Positions 38,120 through 52,003 are shown, counted from the first letter of the stretch. The stretch: 64,000 nucleotides of DNA from Lethocerus indicus (GCA_019843655.1 JACDQD010000005.1:5483575-5547574); one strand, 5' to 3'. The notes: a model not told the origin generated them from the sequence alone. Numbers and translations: made by a program.

Positions 38120-39400
38120 GTAAGTTTATTCTGAGTAATTCTAATACAGAAACTTGTAACAGATGGGACAAAGGATGATAATACCACGGGATGAATGGTT
38201 AGGGATGTGAATATACCACGGTCTAATTGGGGTCAGTATAACTGGACAGAAAGAGTTATTAGAAATATTTTAAGTATCGTGATATGTTTTAGTATTGTCT
38301 GTTTCTATTTATCCATTAAAAACATTTTTGGGGCATATTTGAAGTTCGTTAATTTGTAAACACCTGTGTGAGGTTTCTGCATGGTTCAGAAATAGGCCAT
38401 TTTCAAAATCAGTCAGTACATCATTCGTCTGGCGGGTTATTTATAGATTTTGTCCCGTCTACTTTCTCTTCAGGGGTTGTGGTGATAGGAGGGGGGGGGT
38501 CGTTCTTCTGAATTATCGGGACTTCGGCTGACTTAATCGGGCTGGAGCCGGAATTGGCCGGCGAATCCGATGGGAAAACCCGTCAGACGGCTTGGGGCCT
38601 GTTTCCAGTTGGTTCCGATCGGCCTAACCGCAAGCCCCCAAAGGTATGCAAGTGGCTTTCTTATTTAACCAGAAATATTTTTAATTTTTTTCTTACGGTC
38701 CTCAATAAATGAAAATGACATCTTTTCAACATTATTGTAGTACTATATCCAAACTTAGTAATTTTAAAAACTAAAATCTATTGAGTATATTGGATTTTAT
38801 GAGCACCGCTCGTGAGTAATTAGTACTAAATTATTTAGTCCATTGCGGCATATAAAAAAGAGAAAACAAATTAAGTCTACACCATTAAAATAAATCATTT
38901 TACCTCCAAATACCGTTTCAATTATATTGAAACTATGTTGTAAATTGTTTCCTATTATACAATGATCTATAAATAGTAGTTTATTGTCGTTTAACCTACC
39001 TTAAGGCCAAGAAATTGAGGAGCCGGTAGAAGGAAGCCAGTTCTCGAAATTACGACTCTTAGTGTTCTATTCAAGGGCAGCGCACTCACACACAAGAGAC
39101 TGGACTCTCGTAAAAGGACAATGGTTACATTAATCAAATACAGATTGAATCTTGCGGTGTCGGGTCGTTACTATTGAAGACAAAGAATTAATAATCCTCT
39201 TTGTTCCTCGCCGGAATACATCCAACCAACTCGCTTTGTTGCTGCCCCCGGTACCGCCATCTGGGTTTCGGTTACGCCCTAATACCCCGGTACCAGTTGT
39301 ACAGGTGTGGATATTGTTTTAATTTACACAATTTTTCAATAATTAAGTGATGGAACAAACTGTTCCCAGGTGTTGAACTCAGGGTGCCGACAAGAATGCA

Positions 39401-39442
39401 ATAAATAAATTGATTAAAATAAATAAATTGAATAAATAAAAT
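39401..39442. repeat. AAAT-type simple repeat
   Basis: Imperfect ATAA/AATTG units, AT only apart from two G bases. Confidence 0.85.
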
Positions 39443-40054
39443 TTTCTGAAAGGAAACGGAAGGGAAAAGGCAATCGCGGTTTCATGATAGGACGTTATTT
39501 CTCCTATGTCGAACTGAGCCAAAAAATAATTTGCATGATCAATGATTAGTTTCTTCAGCTTTATTTGAAAATACAATGTTCGCTTTGGTTGTCCCACAGT
39601 TCATTACTTGCTTCCGGTAACTCTTTCTTTGTCTTCTGTTCCTCAAATGATTTGAGCCTCATCGCAGTCAGAACATTTGCGGCATTGCATCATACCTCTC
39701 ACCGAGTAATATGGCAGTTTCATACAGTGGACGATAAAGACCAGAATATTCTGTCGGTAAAGATTGATCCACATATAATATATATGTTATACTGGGTCAA
39801 AATTACACTATCGCATTATGCACTTGAGGAAACTATATAGCCCCCCTAGTCTTGGCCTGATGGTTTATAGTCTATATATGTGTTGATCAAAGCAATTTTT
39901 CATCTATTGTAGATGCAGTCCAAGGTACTTAATCCATTTCGGTATCGAATCGGTATACTTTATACGACATTTGTATGTTATCAGATACTAAAACGTACTT
40001 TAAATTGTAACTAGGAATTAAGGCATTAGTCAATAATGAAAATATTTATTACAG

Positions 40055-40100
40055 TTAAATATAAATATGAATAAATAAATATAAATATAGTTAAATAAGT
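40055..40100. repeat. AAATAT-type simple repeat
   Basis: Imperfect repeats of AAATATAAAT and ATAAATA. Confidence 0.85.
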
Positions 40101-40499
40101 AAAATTCTATCCAGACAGGCATTCGGTATCTCGATAATCTCTGTTTTTATTAATTCATAAATTTCATGTTTAAAATATTAGGAAAAGAATTTTTTAAGCT
40201 GTAACCGATGTTTTCTCAACTCCCTTTATCAAGGATTTGACGTCGTTGGTTGTGTTCCTTATCTAGATAGAAATTTTATTTCTGTTTATCTATCGCCGGG
40301 ATCTCCACGAATGACAGAAGCCTCTATTAATAGTAGCTGGGACGTAGGGCGTCCTTGCAAAAGGTGGAAATCTACAATTTTACTCAACTCCAGAGAATAT
40401 ATTACAAATAAAAGACTTTTCCAATTGTTGTCTTTCATTCAATTTTACAGTTGATTTATTTCGACAGAATGAATAACTGAGAGATTTGGATTATTATTG

Positions 40500-40680
40500 T
40501 AGATATACGAATGTATATGGCTCTCACTAACACTCTAAGCCGTGTTTCGTCCAGAAGTAGAAACCCCAATCTCCTCCTAAACTCTTCTCTGCTTGGTCCA
40601 CACTCGACGTTTCGGAATTTGTTCGATCCATCTTCAGGGGTCATATTTAAGTTCGACCGGCTGAGGGTCCCACTTTTTTT
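40500..40680 (-). mobile_element. Fragment of a dispersed repeat carrying the CTGAAGATGG...CGAAACG motif
   Basis: On the minus strand CTGAAGATGG (40637-40628) is followed after 13 nt by CGAAACG (40614-40608), and then by a stretch containing GGACGAAACACGG. From memory, CTGAAGATGG, a short variable spacer and CGAAACG recur in dispersed repeats of arthropods and other invertebrates. The spacer here pairs only imperfectly. The layout recalls the conserved CUGANGA and GAAA boxes of hammerhead ribozymes, which some Penelope-like elements carry, but stem II is not clean, so no ribozyme is claimed. The element boundaries are guesses. Confidence 0.35.
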
Positions 40681-41187
40681 TACGATTGCCCTGATTGGCT
40701 GTCACATTCGGACCGACCTATCAAAAAAGGATCGTACATTTCAGCTGTCCTGCAGGTGGTGAACACTCGCCCTTTTCTTGGCTGACAACCATCGGAATCA
40801 TCGGCAACCAGCTATTGCTTACTATTGGAATTTTTCCTATTGTCCCTAATCACAAACGTCTGATAATATTTTATAAGAATGATTAACCAAGTTCCCACCG
40901 ATTACATTTTGTGCTGGAGTTTGTAGTCGTTCTTTAAACACGGAATGCGATAGAGTTTAAATTGTCCTAATGAAAATATTATTAATTCAATTGTAGATAA
41001 GGCACTATAAAGATAAACAAAAATACCTGATAACAATAATTGTTTAATATTTATGAAAGGCTACGGATTTGTACATTGCCTATGCGAGAATTCTAAAAGA
41101 AAGTAGAGGTAATTCAATTTAATTACAGAACATCGTTTGGTATAGGATTGTAGAATAGGACGGAATTAAGAAATTGGTGAAACTCAC

Positions 41188-41319
41188 GTGACATTTGCAA
41201 CAAGCGCTGAACATCGTGACAACAACGTACCAGAATGCGCAGCATAGTCCCAGAGGCCAGGCGATTGTAAAAAAGAGTAATAACCAAAAGATGAAATTCA
41301 AAAGTTTCGCGGCGCACAT
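41188..41319 (-). CDS. Coding exon of a small Cys-rich membrane protein (first exon, partial)
   Basis: This is a minus-strand exon starting with ATG at 41319. An A sits at -3 and there is an in-frame TAG 27 nt upstream, so this ATG is the start unless an acceptor lies between. It encodes 44 residues and stops at CAC|GTGAGT (intron begins at 41187), a consensus donor in phase 0. Residues 6-34 are strongly hydrophobic with a Trp-Pro at 21-22. Cysteines at 2, 26, 27, 40, 41 and 43 suggest a membrane-inserted, possibly palmitoylated peptide. The style (short hydrophobic helix, Trp-Pro-Leu-Gly, then paired Cys) resembles small uncharacterised arthropod membrane proteins, but I cannot name the family. 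Reading on past the donor adds only unremarkable residues and a stop at 41119, which supports splicing. The downstream exon was not found. The gene would be antisense to the inferred long + strand intron. It could still be a chance frame. Confidence 0.5.
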
Positions 41320-44300
41320 TCTTATCGCAATTTCAAACGAAAACTATTTTCTCCACTGGACGTAGGTTAATTTGCAGCTGATAATTTATCAGTAACATAT
41401 GTCTAATTTAACTTACTAGTTCGTTATTGCTATAGCGATGGGAGGAAGACTTTAAATCGGAAAAACAAAATTAAGTTTGAATAAACGGAATATTCGGTTA
41501 TACTAACCAAAACAAATGGGCAGTTCATTATTCAAATAAGATTTTCTGTCTCCAGGAGCTCATTTGATCCTACGCTAGAGCACTTTAGGTAACCCCAAGG
41601 CCCCAGCTTGCGTTAACTGTACCCTGAACATAGCCCTACGTTGTTTAGTATTTCGTCAGATCATGGCTACTTTGTAAGAGCACTGCTACTTCGTCAGTTC
41701 ATATCATTATCGTCAATGAAAGATGGTATCAAAGCACGCTTCCGCCGCGAAAGTAAGAGCGTTTCCCTGGCTCCGCAATAGGCCGTTATACCAGTCAGAT
41801 CATGTTTCATGCCGAGGTTACCATCACACTGTCGATGTTTATGTTCAGATCGTTTGACCGGTAGATCGTTCCGCTTTTAAGTTCGGACTTAGATTGAAAC
41901 TGAAAAGGCGAGACCGGAAGTGATTTGTTTCTGACGTCTGCCGGTCGGTTCTCAGCTGGAAGGTAGAACCGGGTGAAGGGGTGCGGTCAACTCAAACGCT
42001 AACACGATGCTGTGTGGGTTTGCCGCCCCATTAGCAGTCGAGGCGCAGCTACGGCAGCGTGGGCGGCCACTACCAAGGACGACGCCTCCATTTAAACACC
42101 TGTCGCTTTGTGCATCGACACTGGGATTGTTTAGCACCTAGCGTTTTCGTATTTCCCTTATAGCTGGAAATATGTTCGTATAGAAAATTTATTTCCACCA
42201 TTATCAACACGCCTGTAATATATATTGAACTAAATTAGAATTACCTAATGTGCATAGATTTAACCGAGTAACCACTTTGATAACTTGCCTCTGTTGGCTT
42301 CAACACAAACATAAATAGAAGTGTAAGTCTTTAACACCACTGAAGCACCAATATATATAAATATATATTATATATTTGTTTACCTGAATACTTTGGTATT
42401 TTCTATATTTGAAATATCGTGCCATACTAACCACTTGGTGCAAAATGAAACCGGTTTCGTTGCGTACGCCTGTCGTTCGTCAATGACGCATGCTGACAGC
42501 GCTGTCCTATATTAAAACTGTCCATGAAATCTAATTATTAAAAATTATTGTGAAGGCTTCAGCAATCTATCGGATCCGATATACACTCTGTTACTGTAGA
42601 ATGCTATTGACGATGGCTCTCAAACGAAAACAGAATAACCATGTAACTGAAATCCGTCTATGTTAATATGAAGGACACACACCAGAGAAATGTACTTTCA
42701 CTGTGTTCTGGCAAAGGCCGAACATCGTGTTTCATTTATCACCCAAGAGATAATGACGGAAGTAGACACCCAGGAGAACTACAAGGGGGAAAAGAATAAA
42801 CCTTTCCACTGAAACTTCAAAATCCATTGGCTATATTTACAGCCTGTTTCAGTGGCTGAAAAAAATTTCTGTTTTTTTGTGTATTAATTTGAACGCGATT
42901 TCAACTTTGCACTATTATTTACATTGGTCCAATGTTTACGCTCGGTAAACATCTTCCTGGTTTATGATAGTGTTGCGTACAATGGAATTTTACATCCCTG
43001 AAGTAAGAAATCCGAGACTTACGGCTTAGGATTGAAATCCGTTTAAAAAAGCACCGCTTCGTATTGGGTTGCGAGGCGGTCACGCGATACGGGCTCAGCG
43101 TGAAAAATAATCTTCGGAAAAATAAATCCAATTGCGTAACCCGCTGTCTAGGAAGAACCATAAGTCGCAACTCATGTTTGGCGACACTGGTAATACCAGT
43201 TAAAAATTGAATCGGTCATGCTTTCACGACTAGCGGTATTGTATTACAGCGTGGGTAAATATCAGGAGTACGAATTTAAGACAATGCTAAAAAATAACTC
43301 ATAATAAATGAATAATTCCATTGTTTAAAAATAAACCACCAGTAGATTAGATTAGGAGCAAACACTATGTGCGTATTCTGTTTCAGTTGGTAGTAAATAA
43401 ATTTTGGACCATTATTTTTGTTTATTACCACATTTTTTCCGACATTGTTTCATAGTTTGTACACTTTGTTGCATTGTGGCACTATATTAATGCCAGTCCG
43501 GAACAGGTGTCTTATTTCACGCAGTCTTATGTTCCTCGGTCGAGTCGCATTCTGAAAAGTCTGAAAAATTCTCTGGCTCCGCAAACGTGCGTCGAATGTT
43601 ATTATCGCTCGGTCTTATCGGCCGTTTAGAGATTTCTTGGAAAGGCGACAAGGCGGAAGGGATCAAATGTCTTAGTGGAGATCGTCCGCTTGCATTTTCA
43701 GTTCTATGTGAATTGCGCTCGAATCTCCATTTGCATTGACCACACTGATCGACCCCGCGATTCGATACGGCGTAGTTCAGACTAAATACCAATTATCAGT
43801 ATCGATTATGTCGTTGGGACCTTCGATAACTGCCAATCTCCGAGTAATTTTCCGATGCCCTCGGGACGACGTTGGGGAGATTCGCCGGAGGGTAAAAATT
43901 CGTTCCGTCCCCGCCACAATCGGCCCCTGGACTCAGCATCGCGTCCCCGACGTCCAATTAAAATAATTAAAATAAATAACACTCTGGGCCTATTAAAAAC
44001 GATCCGAGATAGCGCGGCATAACGATGATACTATGCGATAACCGGCGATGAAGGGGGGAGGGTGGTAGTTGTCGAAACGAGACGGTAGCACGGGAATATT
44101 GAACGGTTGTAATTACGAACAATAGTTTTCTTTCCATTAACTGACGGGGTTGGGGGGTAAGGAAGGAGAATCAATGGGGGGGATGATTCTGCCGGAAGGG
44201 GGATGAATAATTTATTATTATTGGAAAAGTCTTAAATGCACGCGGCTTCGGCAACAAAGTGAGATCGATTACATCAAAACATGCCCATAATTGGTGCCTA

Positions 44301-47300
44301 GGGGGTATATTTGTAGAACGCAACACTAAGTCGATATCCTTCGTTTCGTTGTTGAGTCAGTTTACTAAAGTGAATCTTGATCAGAAATTTCTCTACCTAC
44401 TTCACTGTCTGATTTTGTACTAGACAGGTTTCAGCTTTTCCTTTAACCATACAGGTTAACCATTTACTTTGTTTGATGAAAATTTTTATTTTTGGAATAT
44501 ATTCACTACCAAGATAATAATCACTATCCGAATTTTCCACTTTATTTTCATTCCGTTCTCGCATCTTATAATATTATACTTCATAACCGACTCTTAAAGT
44601 GGAACTGTCCAAAAGCCAAGTACATAGATATTGAAATATATCATGCTTCTAAAAAATGATCTTGAATTATAATAAAGGCATTTGTCTCCCGGCCACATCC
44701 CCTCATAAAATAGTATTGTAATTCGGTTTCGAGAAAAAAACACCCATAACATCCTTTTTATTGCTACTTTCAAGTTGTTTTCTAACATAATGTGACATTT
44801 AAAGAGGGGCATTTACGGTGATGTATTGAATTGGAACCGTAATTCTCGTAACATTCGAATGGGGTAAGCGAAATTACTTTCGACCCTGAGGGGCACTTTT
44901 GCTAACTTTAAAAGTACTGTGTACGTTGCAACCGAACTTTTGCCCCTCCCGGACTTCCGAGTTTTGAGCGAATGATTATGTAGTTTAATTGGAAATTAGT
45001 TGTATGGTTTTGTCCGTTCCTACTAGGCAGTGAACGAAACCAATCCAATGATGGAACACTAAAGGGGAATAAAACTCATGGGGGCTGTATGCTAATGTTC
45101 CTAATCTGCATTACTGTAATGTTTTCCAAGCACATTATGGTCACATCTAATCTTAATGTTTATCCATTAGGTTTATCGATGCAGGAGATTTGTTATATAC
45201 AGGTATTATATATAGATATTATTTTAATTATATTTGTGATAAAAGAAGCATTTTTTCTAGCCTAATGTTGATCTGTGTACAGAGTGGGCGTCTCACGCCA
45301 TTCTAAATCGGCCGGCCAGATCTCTGGGGGTGCGTGTGGGACCGGGAATTAATTTGCTCGTGTTTGTTAAATATTGGCGTACCCCTTCCTTTCTGTCGGT
45401 GTCTAGACTATCTGGCTCGTGGCGAGGGCAGTCGCTAAAACAGATAGACGGGTCAAGATTAGCCCCTCCTCTATATATATATGTAGGTGCACCGGCAGAT
45501 CTCACCGCCGAGATAATGCTACTCAACCGACCTCTGACCCCTTAGTTAATTCTAGTATCTCTCCTCCGCTCTACCCTTACTTACCTTTCTCAATCAAAAA
45601 TCTCTCTCTCTCTCTCCCTCGCCAATGCACTTTCCTAATTAAACCCCAATCAGATACAACCTCTTTGGCCGCTGTCGCCGCCGCTCTCGGCGTACACTGC
45701 ATTGTGCTGTTGTACACTTTCTATTTCTTAGCGAAATTACACGAGATTGCCTCTCGGGTGTCGACACGAATGAAATCGAAGGGTGGGCGAGAGAGAGAAA
45801 CAGAGGGAGAGGGAGAACCGAATCTTCCAACAATTTAATCATCGATCGAATCAAACGACATAACTTCTTTCAAGAAAGCAAAATTCCCTTTGCTACATTC
45901 GCCGTATTGGCTTTTTACTACCTTCAGTAGCATTCCTTTGGTCAATAACATTCCAGTGGTAAATGACATCAGCGAAAGACCTAATCTCACTCCCCTCCCC
46001 CACCAACTAAAAACAAATAAATATAAAATGTTCGCAAACCTTTGTCAAAATTAGATTAATACCCCGTGTTTAATGGCGCTGCGTAACGTTGTTAAATTGT
46101 GGGTAGCCTTATTGTCTTCGGTTAACTTACTTAATTACGCTGGAGAGGGTCAGCCTCCAACGTTAAAGCCAGAACAAACTGTTCGTCGATAATTGTATTG
46201 TCCACCCCTTTGGCCCCACACTGGTTCGTGTCATCCTATCACGGCCCATTTAGCACCCGACCCCACACGCTTTGTACGTTTGGTTAGAAGGTTCGGGAAA
46301 TTTTGCGCCATTAGAATTACAGCCGCCAGTCGAATTAATTATTGTTTATAAGGATTACAAATTATTAACGCTTTTATTCAATCATTCTAAATATTTCAAT
46401 AAGTAAAATATTTGTCTGACAGTTAAACACAGGTTGAGACATAATTATTTTCCAACTAGTTTCTGAAGATCATCCCTCTTTATACACGACACCACGGTTG
46501 TTAAAAACGATATCGGAAACTTGTATGTCCGATACACTTACGCAGGAGAGCTCGTCAATCTATGTTGCAGTCCTTTGGATCGTTAAGCCGGCGTTATCGG
46601 TGATGGGGCGAGTCATGCATGCACTATGCACCCCACACACGTACACACAATAATATGCGCGCAAAATATTCTTGTCGATATTCGGTACTCGAGTTCGTTG
46701 CAATATTCACGGTTAGAGTTGGGTAATGAGTTCGGGTCTCCCCTCTTTCAATCTCTTTCGATTATATTTTATTGGGAGTTATTATTTAATAACCTGCTCT
46801 AATAGTATAATAACGCGTTCGTTACTGTGACATCATCAGACTCGCAGAAAAGATATGATTTTATCCCAGCTAATATTTTCCAGCATTAAAATTTTATTGT
46901 TATTTATTACTTTGTGTATCTTCACATCTTATTGTCACAAGAATTGGGCATATAAAGGTCACATAAAATTTAGACTCATATACAATATTGGGGTGGTCTA
47001 CAAGATCGCAAAATATTCTTCGGTTAATCACAATTTGTAAAGATTTTACATTCCCTTTATATGCACAATTGCAAATGAACGACGAGTTTTTATTTGTTTG
47101 TTCATTAAATTTAATAAACCTAAGCTTATATCAAGCATAAACGTTTGTAATAAACTATTCATTTTTCACCCTGGATTAATACAATCAATGAACTGAGTTG
47201 ATTAACGCTAAATTCTTGATCCCCGGTTATGGCTCGTATACATCATGCCATTCTCTCATGATTTCTTCCGTTGCCCGCGGATATAATAAAGTTGGGAGGT

Positions 47301-50300
47301 CGTAATGGGAATAAGAGGACCCCAATAGCAAAACCCATTAACCCGTAAATTCCTTTTCGATTCGGAACCGCATCGAAGAAAAGGAGAGATCGTTTTCCAT
47401 GGAGCGTGTAAGGAGCCGTCGAATCCATTGGTGGGTGGGGAATTGGGGGAGAAATGCCAGGAAATCTGATTGGTGCGGAGGATTATGGCTCGGTCGCGAC
47501 ACTGCAGCTCGTGCTCGGGCGAGGGACGGGGAGTGAACCGTTTTGATAGGGCGGGAGCGGCGGAAATTCAGGGAATTAGGGACATAAAGGAAGGACGAGA
47601 GGTGAATGGTAAAAGAAATCGATAGCGGGGAGGGAGGTCCAGGGGAATGAAACAACGGGCCCCCGTCTCCCGCAGCTCAATATCGGAGTGAAAGAACTCC
47701 CCCTTCTCCGTACAATATTTAATAATTAATTCTAATTATACAGGAGCCGTCTGGAGTTTTAACCCCCGAAAATTAAGCCTTTCAGGAGCATCCCTATTGC
47801 GAAGACAAAAACATACCGTTAGGGGAGGCAGATGGCGAAATGTCGGTTTTTACTAAACTCATCCTTAAAGCGTATTCATGGTAAAGAAAAGATATAATTA
47901 GCCCTGGAATATCAAGAACTGCTGGTTACTGGTTCGATCTGGGTTCGCTGCTAACACCGTTCCTTCATTTAGGTCAAGGAAAATGAACTTGTGTAAGCAA
48001 AATACTAACAATTGTTGTTAAAGAATGGTTTAAATAATTTTATATCCTATGATAAGCAGGTTTATTTGAAGCCCTCAGTACTTTAAAACGAAGTTGGCTC
48101 TAAAGTTAAAGTGCAGATATAATTTTACGACTTTACTAGTCCAAAGTTACCTATATTAAACTAATATACGCCCTATATAAATTGAGCTAACACTAGAATT
48201 ACTCGCTGTGTTTAAAAATTAGCAAAATAAGCAGGTTGATTCTTGCACCTACTACTTGTTACTGAAAGGAGTAACTTTGGTAGAAGATAGGATGCGAAGA
48301 TATATTTTATGGTCGCTAATTCACTGGTGTGGAGATAATCGGATTTGCCTTACATGCTTGCGTCAAAAGCTGTAATTTACAATAAATAAGAATTTTTCTT
48401 TTTATCGGGCAACACTAATCCGGAGTTCCGTTTTTTCTGTTTTGTGCTTCGGTGGCCGTGAACCGAAATGCAAATTCGTTCGCTCTTGTTTATTCCCTTC
48501 ATCCGAAGCGACGCCAAAGCTAATTTGTTAATTCATTTGCATTTGAATAATTTGCAAGCATGCGGACGGAATATTAAGCTTGGAATGATTTAATTAAGTC
48601 CCAGAAGTTTTAAACGCTTCATTTGGTAGTCGCTACGAATATGACATCCAGTTTTAGTCTATATGAAATACGTTGATGAACTAATGGCATTCTAATTTAA
48701 ATATTATATAACCTAAATTAAAGATCTCCATTGTATCGCACTCAAATTACTGGTTAATATATGTTGTTACAGGAAACAGGAAAGTGGTTTTTTCTAGTTT
48801 CGGTTCCATTAATATACTTGTTATTTTAATGATTATATTGCCTTCAATATATCGTTTATTCGTTTTTCCTATTTAAAATCCTCGCTCATTTGAGCACTTC
48901 TTCTACAAAAATATGGGACGAAATCAAATCAGATGGAAATAGGACGTAGAAAGATATTCCTTGGAGATACGCAAATTATATAGATAGAAATATGAAGTCA
49001 TAAAAATTACATGATGTACATTAATTATAATAGGTCGGATGAAATTGTTACATGAAAAGGCTTACATTAAGTTAAGATATTAAAAAATGCCCTGAAAGCT
49101 CTCGGAAGCGGCCTCAAGTATGTGAGATGACAAAAGCGTCGCGAGGTCGGGACGGAGGGCCCTTTTCATGAAGCGAGGAGGTTTTCTTCCTTATTTATGA
49201 TCCAATTTTAAAGCCCGGCGACTTCCCGCACTTGGAAAACTTCCTTCCAGATACAGGAGGGGCAGGTTGCACAAACGCTGGCGAAATAGCCGGGGAATTG
49301 GTGGCATAAAAAGGGGGAAAACTCAGCTCTCCCGGTGGGCCACAATCGATAGGGGAAGAGACCACACTCCGGCACCTCGATCCTCAACATGTGCTTGTGA
49401 AAAAGGATTTTCTTGCGGTTTCTACAACCACAAGTTATTCTACAACTCTACTGGGTAGGGTGGTTGCATTCACTTATTCATATAGAGTATATTGCATTTA
49501 TCGTTAATTATCCTTTTATGCAGAAATGTTTGCGATGTATAAATTGCATATTCTTGAGAGCAAGAATTGCATTCTTGAATTCAGTATCTTTGTTCTTCAG
49601 AAACCGTTGTTCTATGTCGATGCTGAGAGATTTTATCTGCACGGATAAGTAGGATAAAGATATCGACAGTTTTGTTGGTACCTTGTCAATTACCGGTGGT
49701 TAAACGCTTAGTGCACTTACTGGTATTTCCCTAAACTATTGCGTGAGTGGTATGGAAAAAGACCTAGGGGAAGTAATAATGTTAATGGTTTTTCATGCTT
49801 CAGGAGAACTGAGAGAACATATCCTCATTTTATTCATATCTCTAGAGACGAGAAAGTACCGCGCCAAGCAACTGGAAAAATAAGCGATTACTTACAGCGT
49901 TATTGTGCCTAACTCCACAAACTCGTTTGCAATCAGTATAAATGTTTCAGGGAGATTTCATGTAGTACTTTTTCAAACTGCGTTGGGTATTATTCATCAT
50001 TTGAAAATACCAAATGCTGTTTTGTTTTTTTTTGGAAAAAGGGATATAAGTCCTGTGTGATTTTACTGATACTAAGTATAATAAATTTCATTGGGTACAT
50101 GTTAATGTTTTAGTAACCGTTCTAAATCATTCGATATCATGCCGCGCTGGTGTTATCTACACTGTGTTGCTCGAGATGATATACCTTGCGTTGAGTATAA
50201 CTTAGCTTATAAACAGCCTAGCACTGACCCCATAAATTTCTAGGCACAGGCGATTCCGCTTCTAGAGATACGGAGTCGCACGCTAAACATTAAACCGGGA

Positions 50301-50690
50301 ACTATGAACTCGAACCCAATTCGCATCTATTGGTTGGGAAGTATGGAATACTTCGTGCGGAAATTATATGATAGTAATTTAAGATACTTGTACATTGTAA
50401 AGAAACCTAAGTTTGTAACCTAAAAGAGTTTACACTAGAGTGTACACACTATAGTAGCTTCCCATATTAAATATCGAAATTAAAATTCCTCCCCAGTTCA
50501 CCTATTTGGTCTTATACTAGATTTTTAGTGAAAGGAGAATTGACACTGCTTTCTTTGTAGATTATATGCTAGCAATGGTGGCGGCAAACAGGCTGGTGTT
50601 ACATAAGTAGACCGTTCTTTTAATTTCATTTGGATTCCTATGGGAAATACTATTGTATATTACGGAAGGCACACTTTATGTGGTTAGTAC
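41320..50690. other. Spacer upstream of the minus-strand exon; no recognised genes
   Basis: If the minus-strand exon at 41188-41319 is real, its promoter or a 5' untranslated exon should lie in this direction. The GC-richer block 41830-42130 is the nearest candidate, but no core promoter motif was identified. Other GC-balanced blocks are 43500-43980, 46080-46350, 47330-47700, 48410-48600 and 49080-49400. Frames of up to 139 codons near 45419-45838 run through the CT tract and show no domain. Confidence 0.5.
45601..45620 (+). repeat. (CT)n tract
   Basis: A TC dinucleotide run in a wider C/T-rich stretch (about 45540-45640). On the other strand it reads as GAGAG repeats, a GAGA-factor type motif. 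Confidence 0.9.
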
Positions 50691-51390
50691 ATAAGCTTTG
50701 TACAAGATATTTGTATGCATCCTCCAGCTCGTATGTTCGCATCGGTTTTATTATTTAATAGGCTGTGGGCAAGTCCCGGACACCGGAGGGAGTGTTAGCC
50801 CCGGTTGTGTGTGGACAAGCTCAGGTGGGGACGGCAATAAAATATGTAATCGGTCGGATTTGTGCTGCAGCCGTTTCCGACATGCAATCCCCCCCCCCTA
50901 CCGCCGCCCTGCTCCCTGTCCGCATATCCGAATCGATAGCACTCGAAAGGTGTTCCCCCGGGGGGAAAGTGGTCTACACCCCAATGATAAACGCGGACCG
51001 GCCCCGGGAGGTGGAGGGGGGATGGGAGGGAGCCGACCATCGGTACAGGAACCCCGGAATTTACTGATATTAATGTCTGCAGTTAGATTACACGAGGAGG
51101 GCCAACGTAAGAGCATTAGTGCTTCATTTCGGGAAATGACGCCCTCTGCTCTCCCGTCTTCCCCTCATTCACCTACCGGAATTCCAATTCGTTTGGGGGT
51201 GTAACCCTGATATATGTGAACATTTTTGCTCAAATATACTTAGGTAGAGGGGAATGAAATAATTAGTTTCAATAGAAAAGAGATTATCTTAAAGTTTTCA
51301 TGCTGTACAGAGTAGTCAAAACACAGGTCCAAATTGTGCACACGTCTTCAACTTGCAACTATGTAATATGCGGCCGGAAGTTTGATCTGG

Positions 51391-51426
51391 ACATATCAGT
51401 AGTACATACAGTAGAACATATCAGTA
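51391..51426 (+). repeat. Short direct repeat ACATATCAGTA (two copies)
   Basis: Copies at 51391-51401 and 51416-51426, 25 bp start to start. Probably a slippage duplication. Confidence 0.7.
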
Positions 51427-51979
51427 CGCTATATAAATATTTCCCTGTTTGCAGTTTTATTTGAATACTTCAAATTTTTAATTCTAATTGTATAGCTGAA
51501 CAAATCGTAATGTATAATATAGAACCGAGTTTTTGAACGCTGTGGAGCAGAGTTGACGCGTCTGTTATTTTTTATCAAGTCATTTGTAAATAAGTTGTGC
51601 AGGAGAAACTCGAACGTACAGAGAAGGAACGCCTTCCTTTTGAAAATGGCGAGGGGGGAGTGATGTTCAGAGGGGAAGGAAGTGATGGAAATGGATGTTC
51701 AAGAGAGCGGGATTGTGTGAAGGAGAAATCTAGAATTGATGAAGGAAGGGTGCAGGAAGGGAGACACTGAATGTGAATTGATGACTGCACTGGGAACTTC
51801 GGTCTTTTTTAGTTGGGAGTCGAACTGTAATGGTGGAAGCGCAGTCCAATATTTATTTATTCGGTGAATAAAAAAAATACAGGAAAGGTATACGTTTCAG
51901 GATTCTATACGGTATAATAGTGAGACCAGTTTTGTTATAGCGTTCTATATGGATTCTTATGCTTTTTCTGAAAGAACGT

Positions 51980-52003
51980 TTATTATTATTATTTTATTAT
52001 TAT
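51980..52003. repeat. (ATT)n short tract
   Basis: TTA/ATT trinucleotide run with one interruption. Confidence 0.9.

Larger units (their letters stand above)
38126..40460. other. Spacer without recognised genes
   Basis: Mostly AT-rich. One GC-balanced block (38500-38650) follows a G9 run, another lies at 39200-39300, and two AT simple repeats are present. Nothing coding is supported. Confidence 0.55.

Noticed and set aside
45574..45595. Minus-strand AAAG|GTAAGT donor-like site
   Set aside because: No coding frame or acceptor pairs with it, and isolated donor matches are expected by chance.
47930..47960. GGTTCGATCT and GGGTTCGC as a possible tRNA T-arm
   Set aside because: No paired stem of the right length and no A box upstream at a usable distance.
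50698..51204. Longest open frame (168 codons)
   Set aside because: Overlapping frames on both strands are equally open, the composition is low-complexity Gly/Pro/Arg/Ser, and no domain or splice structure is seen. Best explained by high GC.
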